Below are positions 1-6,890 of a stretch of DNA of 11,474 nt, piece by piece. The first letter of the stretch is position 1. Each line of letters starts with the position of its first letter. A program made the translations under genes and the position numbers. The stretch comes from an uncultured Sphingomonadaceae bacterium (GTDB lineage Bacteria > Pseudomonadota > Alphaproteobacteria > Sphingomonadales > Sphingomonadaceae): assembly GCA_938003725.1 (NCBI GenBank), contig CALKXX010000135.1, forward strand, positions 1 through 11,474. Direction: 5' to 3'. The notes under the pieces are model-generated. The model worked only from the letters and a program-made list of their open reading frames with translations, was not told where the DNA came from and did not search any database.

Positions 1-568
1 GGCTACGCTGGATAAATCGATTCACAGCATCCGGTCCGCCAGCGTGGCGCAGCAGGGCGTCGTTGGCCGTGTTATCACTATATGCTAATGCTCTTTCCAG
101 CAGCGTGTAGACGCTTTTGATCACGGCACCATTGCGATTGACTTCGGCCGCCATCGGTTGGTGGAAAAGCGTTAAATCTTCGGGGCCAATGCGGATTGCA
201 TCGGAAAGCGAAGCACGGCCCTGATCAACCTTGTCGAGCATCGCCATGGCCACCCAAAGTTTTGAAACGCTCTGTTGCGGGAAGTTTTGATCTGCGCGGT
301 GCCCAATTTCCCAATTACCGTCGATCCGCTTGACCGCGATGCCGGTTTTTCCGGGAAAGGTGCGCCATAGATCGGCGATTTCGCGCTCCAACGCCGGGTT
401 AGGACGATCGCGAGATGGATCGGACACCGCCCGTGGCGGTGGCGGCGGCGGATTGTTGTATCGCGGACGGCTGTCTCCATTTTGGGCGATTGGTGGCTCT
501 GAGGTGGAGACGCAGGCCGTCAATAGGCCAAGCGATAAAAGCATCGTGAGTTTTTGAAAAAACGCCAT
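1..568 (-). CDS. Serine beta-lactamase-like lipoprotein (class A fold), 3' end outside window
   Basis: The first 189 residues are visible. They begin with a lipoprotein signal (MAFFQKL, hydrophobic stretch, lipobox LTAC with Cys19), so the mature protein is probably lipid-anchored in the envelope. A low-complexity linker with six prolines (residues 40-45) follows. The catalytic domain shows SVSK at 100-103 (nucleophile Ser100 and Lys103 of the SxxK motif) and YSDN at 163-166 (SDN motif); the 64-residue spacing fits class A beta-lactamases and related serine hydrolases. The general-base Glu loop and the KTG motif would lie beyond the left edge, so I cannot say whether it hydrolyses beta-lactams or is a DD-peptidase-like or inactive relative. 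The start is the ATG at 568, the only one giving an intact signal peptide; a modest AGGGA lies about 11 bases upstream. It follows the PLD-like gene on the same strand after a 179-bp gap. Family confidence is good; true beta-lactamase activity is inference. Confidence 0.85.
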   Translation of the reverse strand, partial: MAFFQKLTMLLSLGLLTACVSTSEPPIAQNGDSRPRYNNPPPPPPRAVSDPSRDRPNPALEREIADLWRTFPGKTGIAVKRIDGNWEIGHRADQNFPQQSVSKLWVAMAMLDKVDQGRASLSDAIRIGPEDLTLFHQPMAAEVNRNGAVIKSVYTLLERALAYSDNTANDALLRHAGGPDAVNRFIQRS

Positions 569-674
569 TCTTATACTAATCCCTGTTCCACTGGCTCTCG
601 CGGCAAGTGATAATGTTGTACAAGTCTTTGTAGATAAGCGAACCATCGTGAACAGAGCCAAAACCAGGGTTTGC

Positions 675-721
675 GGTGAACGATTCTGCTGCTGCGACAA
701 ATTGTTGACGGTGAACGATTT
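675..721. repeat. 12-bp direct repeat in the gap between the PLD-like and beta-lactamase-like genes
   Basis: CGGTGAACGATT occurs at 675-686 and again, identical, at 710-721, a period of 35 bp. A shorter partial copy (CGTGAAC) is at 647-653. The gap 569-747 holds no gene that I can support and no clear intrinsic terminator for the PLD-like gene. The repeat could be a regulator site for the downstream lipoprotein gene or chance; nothing decides it. Confidence 0.4.
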
Positions 722-747
722 TAGCGATGTTCCGGACGAGAACGCGG

Positions 748-2046
748 CTATTTCTTGACTCCGAAATTAAATCGGCGGGTTACGGAGTAATCTAGTGTGT
801 TCACAATGAAGTAAGAGAGTGCCCATCGCAGGCGGTTCAGCAAACCGCGTCTTTGCCGGTGTACATCCATGGTGATCGGTTCGGACTGATCCGATATCAT
901 ATCGACCAGCGTACGGGCATGATTGGCAAAAGCATGATCATCGATCCTGAGCATCATTTCGACATTTATGAACAGACTGCGAAGATCGAAATTTGCTGAT
1001 CCGACATAGACGGCGTCGTCCACAATCACCAATTTGCAATGTAGGCGCTGGGGTCGATATTCGTAAATCCGCGCCTGTCGCTTCAGCAAAAATCCGTACA
1101 ATAGGCGGCTGGCTCCAATGGTTGCGGCATTGTCCGTCTTGCCAGCCAAAATCAACCGGCTCTCACCGCCTTTTTTTGACAGCTTGGCAATACGCCGCAA
1201 CAGGCCCTGACCGGGAGAAAAATAGGCACTTATAAGGTCAAGCCTTTGGCCGTTTTCCAGATCATTCTTGATCGACCACGCCCATCGACTCAACCGGTTT
1301 CCGGGGCCACCAAGCAGCCAGCGAAACTGTCCATCACCGGCTTTCCAGTTTTTGACCATCTTGCGCAACGAACGGATATTGCCATTTTCCTTGTTCACCC
1401 AATTGGCGAGGCATTCGTAATATTCGCTCAATTTTTCCACTTCTGTGCCATGCAGTAACATGCCGGCATCTGCCCAACTGGTCTGGTTTTCCTCACTATT
1501 GGTATCGACCGGGTGCCGGTCAAAATATTGATCGGCTATGTTGAAACCGCCAATCAGGGCGCGCCTGTCATCGGCGATCACCATTTTTTGGTGGTTACGC
1601 ACAAAATAGCTGGTTGAAAAACGTGGACTGAAAATCGCGAACGACCCTCCGGCCTGCTGCAATGGGTCAAAAAAGTTGCTTGAAGCCCCGTTTGATCCAA
1701 AGCTGTCCACCATTAACGTAACGTCGACGCCCCGGTTGCAGGCATCAATCAGGTTATCCAACAGAAGTTGGCCGGTTCCATCCTCTTCAAACATATAGAA
1801 AAAGATTTTCAGAGAAACCTTGGCGCTTTCAACCAGTTCGATCAGTATTTTCAGGCGTTCGGCGGCGCCGTGAACCAGCCGAATTTTGTTATCGCCGACG
1901 TCGAACCAGCGGCTGTCATCAAAACTATTGGCATCAACACTATTGGCGGCGGCATCACTCATGCGGAGCCACATATAATATTGGGACTGAAGCAACAATC
2001 GCTTAGATTGTATTTTGCGACCGCCGCCAACCAGTTTTCTTGACAA
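748..2046 (-). CDS. Phospholipase D / cardiolipin synthase-like protein with two HKD motifs
   Basis: A 432-residue reading frame (404 from the inner start) of the phospholipase D superfamily. Two HxKxxxxD motifs are complete: His152-Lys154-Asp159 followed by GGFN, and His336-Lys338-Asp343 followed by GSANFD (353-354 is FD). In this family the two histidines form one active site and transfer a phosphatidyl group; the bacterial two-HKD, roughly 400-residue form usually makes cardiolipin or a related phospholipid. No N-terminal membrane helices are visible, unlike ClsA, so it is closer in layout to ClsB/ClsC or to uncharacterised PLD-like proteins. The longest frame begins at TTG 2046, but that codon lies inside a likely -35 box of divergent rpoZ and lacks a Shine-Dalgarno. 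ATG at 1974 or 1962 (MSDAAANS) are alternatives, also without clear ribosome sites. The first conserved region (FDVGDNKIRLV) begins near residue 48, so all three starts keep the domain intact. Substrate is unknown. Confidence 0.88.
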   Translation of the reverse strand: MSRKLVGGGRKIQSKRLLLQSQYYMWLRMSDAAANSVDANSFDDSRWFDVGDNKIRLVHGAAERLKILIELVESAKVSLKIFFYMFEEDGTGQLLLDNLIDACNRGVDVTLMVDSFGSNGASSNFFDPLQQAGGSFAIFSPRFSTSYFVRNHQKMVIADDRRALIGGFNIADQYFDRHPVDTNSEENQTSWADAGMLLHGTEVEKLSEYYECLANWVNKENGNIRSLRKMVKNWKAGDGQFRWLLGGPGNRLSRWAWSIKNDLENGQRLDLISAYFSPGQGLLRRIAKLSKKGGESRLILAGKTDNAATIGASRLLYGFLLKRQARIYEYRPQRLHCKLVIVDDAVYVGSANFDLRSLFINVEMMLRIDDHAFANHARTLVDMISDQSEPITMDVHRQRRGLLNRLRWALSYFIVNTLDYSVTRRFNFGVKK

Positions 2047-2068
2047 AATCGCGCACTAACCCTAAATG
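2040..2068 (+). promoter_or_regulatory. Probable sigma70-type promoter of rpoZ
   Basis: A perfect TTGACA (2040-2045), 17-bp spacer and TAAATG (2063-2068, 3 of 6 to the consensus -10) stand about 40 bp before the rpoZ start. A strong -35 with a poor -10 is usual in alphaproteobacteria. No transcript evidence. Confidence 0.55.
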
Positions 2069-2109
2069 CAACGCTCTTTCCAAGAGTTTCAGAGAATCAG
2101 GAGCGCCCT

Positions 2110-2457
2110 ATGGCTCGCGTTACAGTTGAAGATTGCGTCGATAAAGTTACGAACCGGTTTGATCTGGTCCTGTTTGCTGCTCAGCGCGCACGCGAAATTT
2201 CCGGGGGTGCTGAACTGACGATTGATCGGGACAAAGATAAAAACCCAGTGGTTTCTTTGCGCGAGATTGCGGATGAAACGGTAAAGCCGAAAGATCTGGA
2301 AGAAAGCCTGGTTCAATCGCTGCAAAAAGTCCTCATTGATGACGATGATACACCCGATGATATCGGTTCTATCAGCCAGTCAGCAGAGGCGCTTCGTTTG
2401 ACAGCAGCGGCACCGCCACGCAGTGCCGGTGTTGCCGGAGATTATGGTCGCCGATAA
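2110..2457 (+). CDS. rpoZ: DNA-directed RNA polymerase omega subunit
   Basis: The 115-residue protein opens with MARVTVEDCVDKVTNRFDLV, the signature of the omega subunit, followed by LFAAQRAREISGG (about 21-33) and NPVVSLREIADETV (45-58), the conserved core that wraps the beta-prime C terminus. Omega helps assemble RNA polymerase and is needed for ppGpp binding at the omega/beta-prime site in proteobacteria. Residues 77-115 form an acidic then Ala/Pro/Gly-rich tail, a variable region in alphaproteobacteria. The start is secure: AGGAG at 2099-2103 is six bases before the ATG. It is the only complete plus-strand gene here. It converges on the hydroxylase-family gene with a 21-bp gap and diverges from the PLD-like gene. 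It is not next to a relA/spoT gene in this window. Confidence 0.96.
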   Translation: MARVTVEDCVDKVTNRFDLVLFAAQRAREISGGAELTIDRDKDKNPVVSLREIADETVKPKDLEESLVQSLQKVLIDDDDTPDDIGSISQSAEALRLTAAAPPRSAGVAGDYGRR

Positions 2458-2478
2458 ACCGGGGCCGACAATGATCGG

Positions 2479-3297
2479 CTATTGATCGCCGCTTCTGTCA
2501 TTTGGTTGAAATGGCAGCAACAAACTCCAGCCCAATTTGATTGGCTTGTCATCCTGATAGGGGGACAGGCCAATTGTCATTTCATCATGACCATATTTCG
2601 GTTGGGCGACATAGGTGCGAAAAATACGGTCCCATATCGACAGGAAAAATCCATAATTGCTATCGGTTTCGCCGCGCGCGATACTGTGATGCACCCGGTG
2701 CATATCGGGTGTGACGACCAACTTCCTGAGAACCCTGTCGATACCAAGCGGCAGTTTGAGATTGCTATGGTTGAACATGGTGGATGCGTTAAGCAAAATT
2801 TCAAAGACGAACACTGCCGCCGCTGCCGGGCCGATCACGATGACACATAACAGCTTGTAGGCCATGGAAGCGATGATTTCGAACGGGTGAAAACGGGCCG
2901 CAGTCGTCACATCAATGTCGCGATCTGCATGATGAACCTTATGCAAGCGCCAGAGGAGCGGGATTTTGTGCGTTGCCACATGCTGCCCATATATTGCGAG
3001 GTCGAGCAGAATGACCGCAATCACGAACTCGGCCCAGACCGGCAAATTTATCACCGCGAATAATCCCCAACCATTTTGCGCAGCGACATGTGCCATGGCG
3101 ACCGCCATGATTGGCATCGCGACGCGCAAGGCCAGCGTGTCGACGACGATCAAAGATAGATTAGTGATCCACCGCCGTGATTTAGGCATAAGCAACTGGC
3201 GACGGGGGCTATGCAACTCAATGCCCGCCAGCAACAAAAAAACACCGGCAAAAAAGCCAAAGCGGATCATTGCATCAATTTGGCCATCGAAAATCAT
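2479..3297 (-). CDS. Fatty acid hydroxylase / sterol desaturase family membrane protein
   Basis: This 272-residue protein has the histidine clusters of the di-iron membrane hydroxylase family (FA_hydroxylase, sterol desaturase superfamily): HVATH at 106-110, HKVHH at 119-123, His137 in RFHPFE, NHSN at 176-179 and HRVHH at 200-204. Hydrophobic segments lie around 12-27, 45-72, 87-104 and 145-170, as expected for an inner-membrane enzyme with its histidines facing the cytoplasm. Family members insert oxygen or desaturate lipids such as fatty acids, sterols or carotenoids; the substrate cannot be read from this sequence. The start is ATG 3297, just before the first hydrophobic segment; the upstream ribosome site is weak. 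It lies 42 bp after the small secreted-protein gene on the same strand and may share its transcript. Its 3' end meets rpoZ tail to tail. Confidence 0.9.
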   Translation of the reverse strand: MIFDGQIDAMIRFGFFAGVFLLLAGIELHSPRRQLLMPKSRRWITNLSLIVVDTLALRVAMPIMAVAMAHVAAQNGWGLFAVINLPVWAEFVIAVILLDLAIYGQHVATHKIPLLWRLHKVHHADRDIDVTTAARFHPFEIIASMAYKLLCVIVIGPAAAAVFVFEILLNASTMFNHSNLKLPLGIDRVLRKLVVTPDMHRVHHSIARGETDSNYGFFLSIWDRIFRTYVAQPKYGHDEMTIGLSPYQDDKPIKLGWSLLLPFQPNDRSGDQ

Positions 3298-3339
3298 GAG
3301 CCTGTGTTACAACCTATAATGCAGGCTGCAAGTCAAAGC

Positions 3340-3711
3340 TTAGCAGGGATATTTCTTTTTCATGAATCCGTGAAAAGCGGTTTTTACTTCCATGGACCGC
3401 CGGGACACCGGAATCTTTTGTAAATGGGCGACAAACTCTTTGCCGTTCAGCTTGGCTTTGCCTTTTGCAGGCGGACAGCTTGGCGGTGTTCGCCCTGCCG
3501 CCTTGGCAGCTTTGATCTCGGCGCGATAGTTGGTGGTGACCTTTTCCATCTCGTGCATCACAGGTTTGCGATGCTTGGAAAACATTGCGCCCATTCCGGC
3601 CTTCATCAGCTTTTCCGCCTTGGGCAGGAATTCCGATACCGGCATGGCCGAAACGGGGGCGGATAGCCCGATGATTGTAGCGGCCAAAATCACCCGGGTT
3701 ACGATGTGCAT
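3340..3711 (-). CDS. Small secreted protein with two cysteines, function unknown
   Basis: From ATG 3711 the protein is 123 residues: MHIVTRVILAATIIGLSAPV then SA, a clear Sec signal peptide with likely cleavage after Ala22. The mature part is Lys-rich and basic, with Cys residues in SCPPAKGK near the middle and in the final KKKYPC; the two could form a disulfide in the periplasm. Before the C-terminal Cys there is a pattern of helix-like residues (EFVAHLQKIPVSRRSMEVKT) that recalls small uncharacterised periplasmic proteins, but I do not recognise a named family. The frame is open back to ATG 3795 (151 residues), but the extra 28 residues are mostly the translated hairpin of the ftsH terminator and would put a long tail before the signal peptide, so 3711 is preferred. 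GGAAGG at 3720-3725 is eight bases from this ATG. No separate promoter is obvious. Its neighbours are ftsH upstream and the hydroxylase-family gene downstream. Confidence 0.75.
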   Translation of the reverse strand: MHIVTRVILAATIIGLSAPVSAMPVSEFLPKAEKLMKAGMGAMFSKHRKPVMHEMEKVTTNYRAEIKAAKAAGRTPPSCPPAKGKAKLNGKEFVAHLQKIPVSRRSMEVKTAFHGFMKKKYPC

Positions 3712-3747
3712 AAAAAAGGCCTTCCCCATTTGTGGAAAGGCCTTTTT
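3712..3747 (-). terminator. Intrinsic terminator after ftsH
   Basis: Read on the minus strand, AAAAAGGCCTTTCC, an eight-base loop and GGAAGGCCTTTTTT form a stem with a GGCC core, A-U flanks and one bulged base, ending in six U. It begins 59 bases after the ftsH stop. The A-run on the other side makes it usable in both directions, but no plus-strand gene reaches it. Its last T is directly followed by the ATG of the secreted-protein gene. Confidence 0.85.
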
Positions 3748-3805
3748 GAATTGTCTCGCTGAACTGTTAGTGAATGAGCGCAGTAATACACCCATGCTCT
3801 AATGG

Positions 3806-5758
3806 TTAGGCACCTTGCGGTTTTGGATCGCCAAACGGGCCTTTTTTATTGCGGCCTGCTTTAGGTATGGATGTACCGGCCGTTGGTATGCTTGAAGGTT
3901 TGACGACACCTCCATCCGGCCGTTCAAACTTGCCTTTGTCAATCAGCTCGTCAATCTCGTCACCCGACAAGGTTTCATATTCGAGGAGCGCGTTGGCGAG
4001 CAAGTGAAGCTGCTTCTCATATTTGGTCAGCACATCTTTCGCGCGGTCATAGCCTGCATCGACAATACCGCGAATTTCACTGTCGATCTTTTTCGCTGTT
4101 TCATCGGACATCTGCATCCGTTGCGACTGGGAATAGCCGAGGAACGTCTCGCCCTGCTGCTCTTCATATTGCAGCGGACCCATTTCATCCGACATGCCCC
4201 ATTGCGTCACCATATCGCGCGCAAGTTTGGTGGCATATTGAATGTCACCCGATGCACCGGATGACACTTTTTCATGACCAAAGATAATTTCTTCGGCGAC
4301 CCGGCCACCCATTGAGACCGCAAGGTTCGCATGCATTTTGTCACGATGATAACTATAGCTATCGCGTTCCGGCAGACGCATGACCATGCCCAATGCCCGG
4401 CCGCGCGGTATAATCGTCGCTTTATGGATCGGGTCGGACGCGGGTTCATGAACCGCAACAATGGCATGTCCGGCTTCGTGATAAGCGGTCATTTTCTTTT
4501 CATCGTCGGTCATCACCATGGACTTACGTTCCGTGCCCATCATGACTTTGTCTTTGGCCGTTTCAAATTCGTCCATCGCGACCAGACGCTTGCCGCGCCG
4601 TGCCGCCATCAATGCTGCTTCATTGACCAGGTTGGCCAGATCCGCGCCAGAGAAGCCCGGCGTACCGCGCGCAATAGTGCGTGCGTTTACGTCCGGTGCC
4701 AGCGGCACTTTCTTCATATGCACTTCAAGGATTTTTTCGCGGCCTTCAATATCGGGGTGCGGCACGACAACCTGACGATCAAAACGTCCGGGACGCAGCA
4801 GGGCAGGGTCCAAAACGTCGGGGCGGTTGGTTGCGGCAATGATGATAATGCCTTCATTCGCCTCAAAGCCATCCATCTCAACCAGCAACTGGTTAAGCGT
4901 TTGTTCCCGCTCGTCATTGCCATTGCCCAGCCCAGCGCCGCGATGGCGGCCGACGGCATCAATTTCATCGATGAAGACAATACATGGTGCGTTCTTTTTT
5001 GCCTGTTCAAACATATCGCGGACACGGCTGGCGCCGACACCGACAAACATTTCAACAAAATCGGAACCGGAAATCGTAAAGAAAGGCACGCCGGCTTCGC
5101 CCGCAATCGCGCGCGCGAGAAGCGTTTTACCGGTGCCGGGTGAACCGACAAGCAAGGCGCCTTTCGGAATTTGGCCGCCAAGCCGAGCAAAGCGGCTGGG
5201 ATCCTTTAGAAATTCAACTATCTCTTCAAGCTCTTCGCGGGCTTCGTCGATACCTGCGACATCATTAAATGTAACTTTGCCCTGCTTTTCCGTCAGCATC
5301 TTTGCTTTCGATTTACCGAAGCCCATTGCGCCCGAACCGCTACCTTTTTGCATTTGGCGTAGAACAAAGAATGCGATGCCCAAAATGAGCAGGAAGGGAA
5401 GGGACTGGACCAAAATAATCTGCCAGATGCTCGCGGTTTCTTGTGCCTGGCCGCTATATTCGACGCCCTTTTCGTCGAGCAATTTGATCAATGTGGGATC
5501 ATTGCCAACAGGCGTGGTGGAAAATTTGTCGCCATTGGTCATTTCGCCGGTAATCGTATCAGGTGCAATAGCGACGGATTTGACGCTACCTTCCTCTATT
5601 TTGTCGCGGAACGAACTATAGCTAATCCCTTTGCCCGCTTCCGCGGCACTGCCGGCACCAAACATCGACACGGTCAGCAAAAGTGCCACGATGACGCCTG
5701 CCCAGATCAGCATGCTCTTCATCCAGGGGTTTTCCTTGGGATCCTGTTCGTCACTCAT
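3806..5758 (-). CDS. ftsH: ATP-dependent zinc metalloprotease FtsH
   Basis: The 650-residue protein is full length for FtsH. It has a membrane helix at about 15-33, a periplasmic domain, a second helix at about 111-133, then the AAA+ domain: Walker A GSPGTGKT (205-212), pore-loop MFVG (237-240), Walker B IVFIDEID (260-267), and the second region of homology ATNRPDVLDPALLRPGRFD with Arg322 and Arg325. The protease domain has HEAGH (427-431) and the third zinc ligand Asp505 in SGASGD. FtsH forms an inner-membrane hexamer that unfolds and degrades membrane and regulatory proteins. Walker A has Ser where many FtsH have Pro (GPPGTGKT); this should not block nucleotide binding. The last 40 residues are a Pro/Gly/Lys-rich tail, which is variable in the family. 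The start is ATG 5758, with AGGAC ten bases upstream. It lies 171 bp after tilS, the usual alphaproteobacterial order, and ends at a strong terminator. Confidence 0.98.
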   Translation of the reverse strand: MSDEQDPKENPWMKSMLIWAGVIVALLLTVSMFGAGSAAEAGKGISYSSFRDKIEEGSVKSVAIAPDTITGEMTNGDKFSTTPVGNDPTLIKLLDEKGVEYSGQAQETASIWQIILVQSLPFLLILGIAFFVLRQMQKGSGSGAMGFGKSKAKMLTEKQGKVTFNDVAGIDEAREELEEIVEFLKDPSRFARLGGQIPKGALLVGSPGTGKTLLARAIAGEAGVPFFTISGSDFVEMFVGVGASRVRDMFEQAKKNAPCIVFIDEIDAVGRHRGAGLGNGNDEREQTLNQLLVEMDGFEANEGIIIIAATNRPDVLDPALLRPGRFDRQVVVPHPDIEGREKILEVHMKKVPLAPDVNARTIARGTPGFSGADLANLVNEAALMAARRGKRLVAMDEFETAKDKVMMGTERKSMVMTDDEKKMTAYHEAGHAIVAVHEPASDPIHKATIIPRGRALGMVMRLPERDSYSYHRDKMHANLAVSMGGRVAEEIIFGHEKVSSGASGDIQYATKLARDMVTQWGMSDEMGPLQYEEQQGETFLGYSQSQRMQMSDETAKKIDSEIRGIVDAGYDRAKDVLTKYEKQLHLLANALLEYETLSGDEIDELIDKGKFERPDGGVVKPSSIPTAGTSIPKAGRNKKGPFGDPKPQGA

Positions 5759-5827
5759 AATATTCTGCGTCCTGTGTTGATCATCCCGGATAGGTTTAAG
5801 GGTGCCGGGATTGACGGTTGTTGAACA

Positions 5828-5855
5828 AAGATAAGCCTTTTCGGCGCAATGACAA
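5828..5855 (-). promoter_or_regulatory. Possible ftsH promoter
   Basis: On the minus strand TTGTCA (5850-5855), a 16-bp spacer and TATCTT (5828-5833) lie about 70 bp before the ftsH ATG. A further TTGACA stands at 5908-5913 with no good -10 partner. No sigma-32 consensus is clear. The 171-bp tilS-ftsH gap (5759-5929) holds no gene. Confidence 0.4.
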
Positions 5856-5929
5856 TATCGCCAGCGATGTTTTTGGCTGTGCCCTAAGTCATTTGGGCAT
5901 GTTTTTTTGTCAAATTAGGCAAATATCCT

Positions 5930-6883
5930 TCAATTGTGCCGTTTTGGCGCGGGCGCGAAGGTCCATGTTTCACCGCCGACGCACAAGATATTACCCAATG
6001 TACAAGTTTTGCCCTTTTTAAGGTCGGCTATTGTCCGCTGCAGCTGCTCTCCGCGCGGAGAAAGTGCCGGATCACATAAATGCAAAGACTTTAACACCAA
6101 TCGCCGCAATATCTCGTTGGGGAAATCATGCTTATCCAGCCTACTTCCGCGGTGTGTTGGCTTAATATGGGCATCGGCCAGATCATTTGCGAACCAGTCA
6201 ATGGCGGCCCTCGCATCATCCAATGCCGCTGCACTTTGGCTGGCCAATGCGACATCAAATCCCTCTAGATGGGAAAGCGCATGGCGGACGCGGACCCGGT
6301 CAAAACTTTGATCGCGATTGGAGGGATCATCTATCGCAGTAATATTCTGACTAGCGATATAGGCGATGAGTTGCTGTTTCGAGAAACCGAGAAGAGGGCG
6401 GATAATTTCGCCCCGTTTCGCCCGAATGGCTGACATTCCATCAATGCCGCTGCCGCGCAGGACCCGCATGATCAGGGTTTCCAATTGATCATCGGCATGA
6501 TGGGCCGTCGCCAGCCATTTGATATTCTGTTGCGCCATCCAGCTATGAAGCAGGTTATATCTGACTTTGCGGGCTTCTAATTGCACGCTTCCCCTAATAG
6601 GAATTGTGGGTGTTAATATGCGGTGGGGGATGTGCCTTTCTGCACATAGATTGGCAACAAATTGTGCCTCCGTACGCGCTTCTGGTCGCAGCATATGATC
6701 GACGGTTGCCGCTGCTATCCGTCCGGGGAAAGCGTGTGCGGACAACAGCAAAAGTGCCAAGCTGTCCGGCCCGCCTGAAACCGCGAGGCCAAGTATATCA
6801 TTCCCGGCCGCGAAATCAGGTTGCAGTTTACCGACTGCAGCGGTGAAACGATCAACAAGCGATGTTTCACCGGCGCTGCTCAT
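5930..6883 (-). CDS. tilS: tRNA(Ile)-lysidine synthase
   Basis: TilS ligates lysine to C34 of the CAU-anticodon tRNA-Ile using ATP, so that it reads AUA and is charged with isoleucine. From ATG 6883 the protein is 317 residues. The N-type ATP pyrophosphatase PP-loop SGGPDS is at 36-41, VDHMLRPEA starts at 62, ATAHHADDQLET at 126-137 and RGSGIDG at 143-149; DDPSN at 185-189 follows in the usual place. The length is at the short end for TilS, lacking much of the C-terminal domain of E. coli TilS, as is common in alphaproteobacteria. The frame is open further upstream to 6997, but that would overlap the cpoB 3' end by about 107 bp and add 38 residues with no family match. ATG 6883 lies seven bases after the cpoB stop, implying co-transcription and perhaps translational coupling, since no Shine-Dalgarno is visible. 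Confidence 0.94.
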   Translation of the reverse strand: MSSAGETSLVDRFTAAVGKLQPDFAAGNDILGLAVSGGPDSLALLLLSAHAFPGRIAAATVDHMLRPEARTEAQFVANLCAERHIPHRILTPTIPIRGSVQLEARKVRYNLLHSWMAQQNIKWLATAHHADDQLETLIMRVLRGSGIDGMSAIRAKRGEIIRPLLGFSKQQLIAYIASQNITAIDDPSNRDQSFDRVRVRHALSHLEGFDVALASQSAAALDDARAAIDWFANDLADAHIKPTHRGSRLDKHDFPNEILRRLVLKSLHLCDPALSPRGEQLQRTIADLKKGKTCTLGNILCVGGETWTFAPAPKRHN

Positions 6884-6890
6884 GGATGCA

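Noticed and set aside
2089..2325. Minus-strand 78-codon open frame across rpoZ
   Set aside because: Antisense to a clear omega subunit and without its own start signals.
2464..2479. GCCGA-CAATGA-TCGGC hairpin between the convergent rpoZ and hydroxylase genes
   Set aside because: The five-pair stem has no U-tract on either strand, so it cannot be called an intrinsic terminator; it may help stop convergent transcripts but this is not supported.
4331..5621. Two long plus-strand open frames (about 264-270 codons) opposite ftsH
   Set aside because: They lie fully antisense to a protein with all FtsH motifs, have no ribosome sites or recognisable domains, and are typical antisense shadows of a conserved gene.
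5881..5909. Terminator-like GCCC...GGGC hairpin followed by seven T on the plus strand in the tilS-ftsH gap
   Set aside because: Both flanking genes run on the minus strand, so no transcript is expected to arrive from the left; the stem is only four GC pairs with a mismatch, and the T-run is probably part of an AT-rich promoter region.
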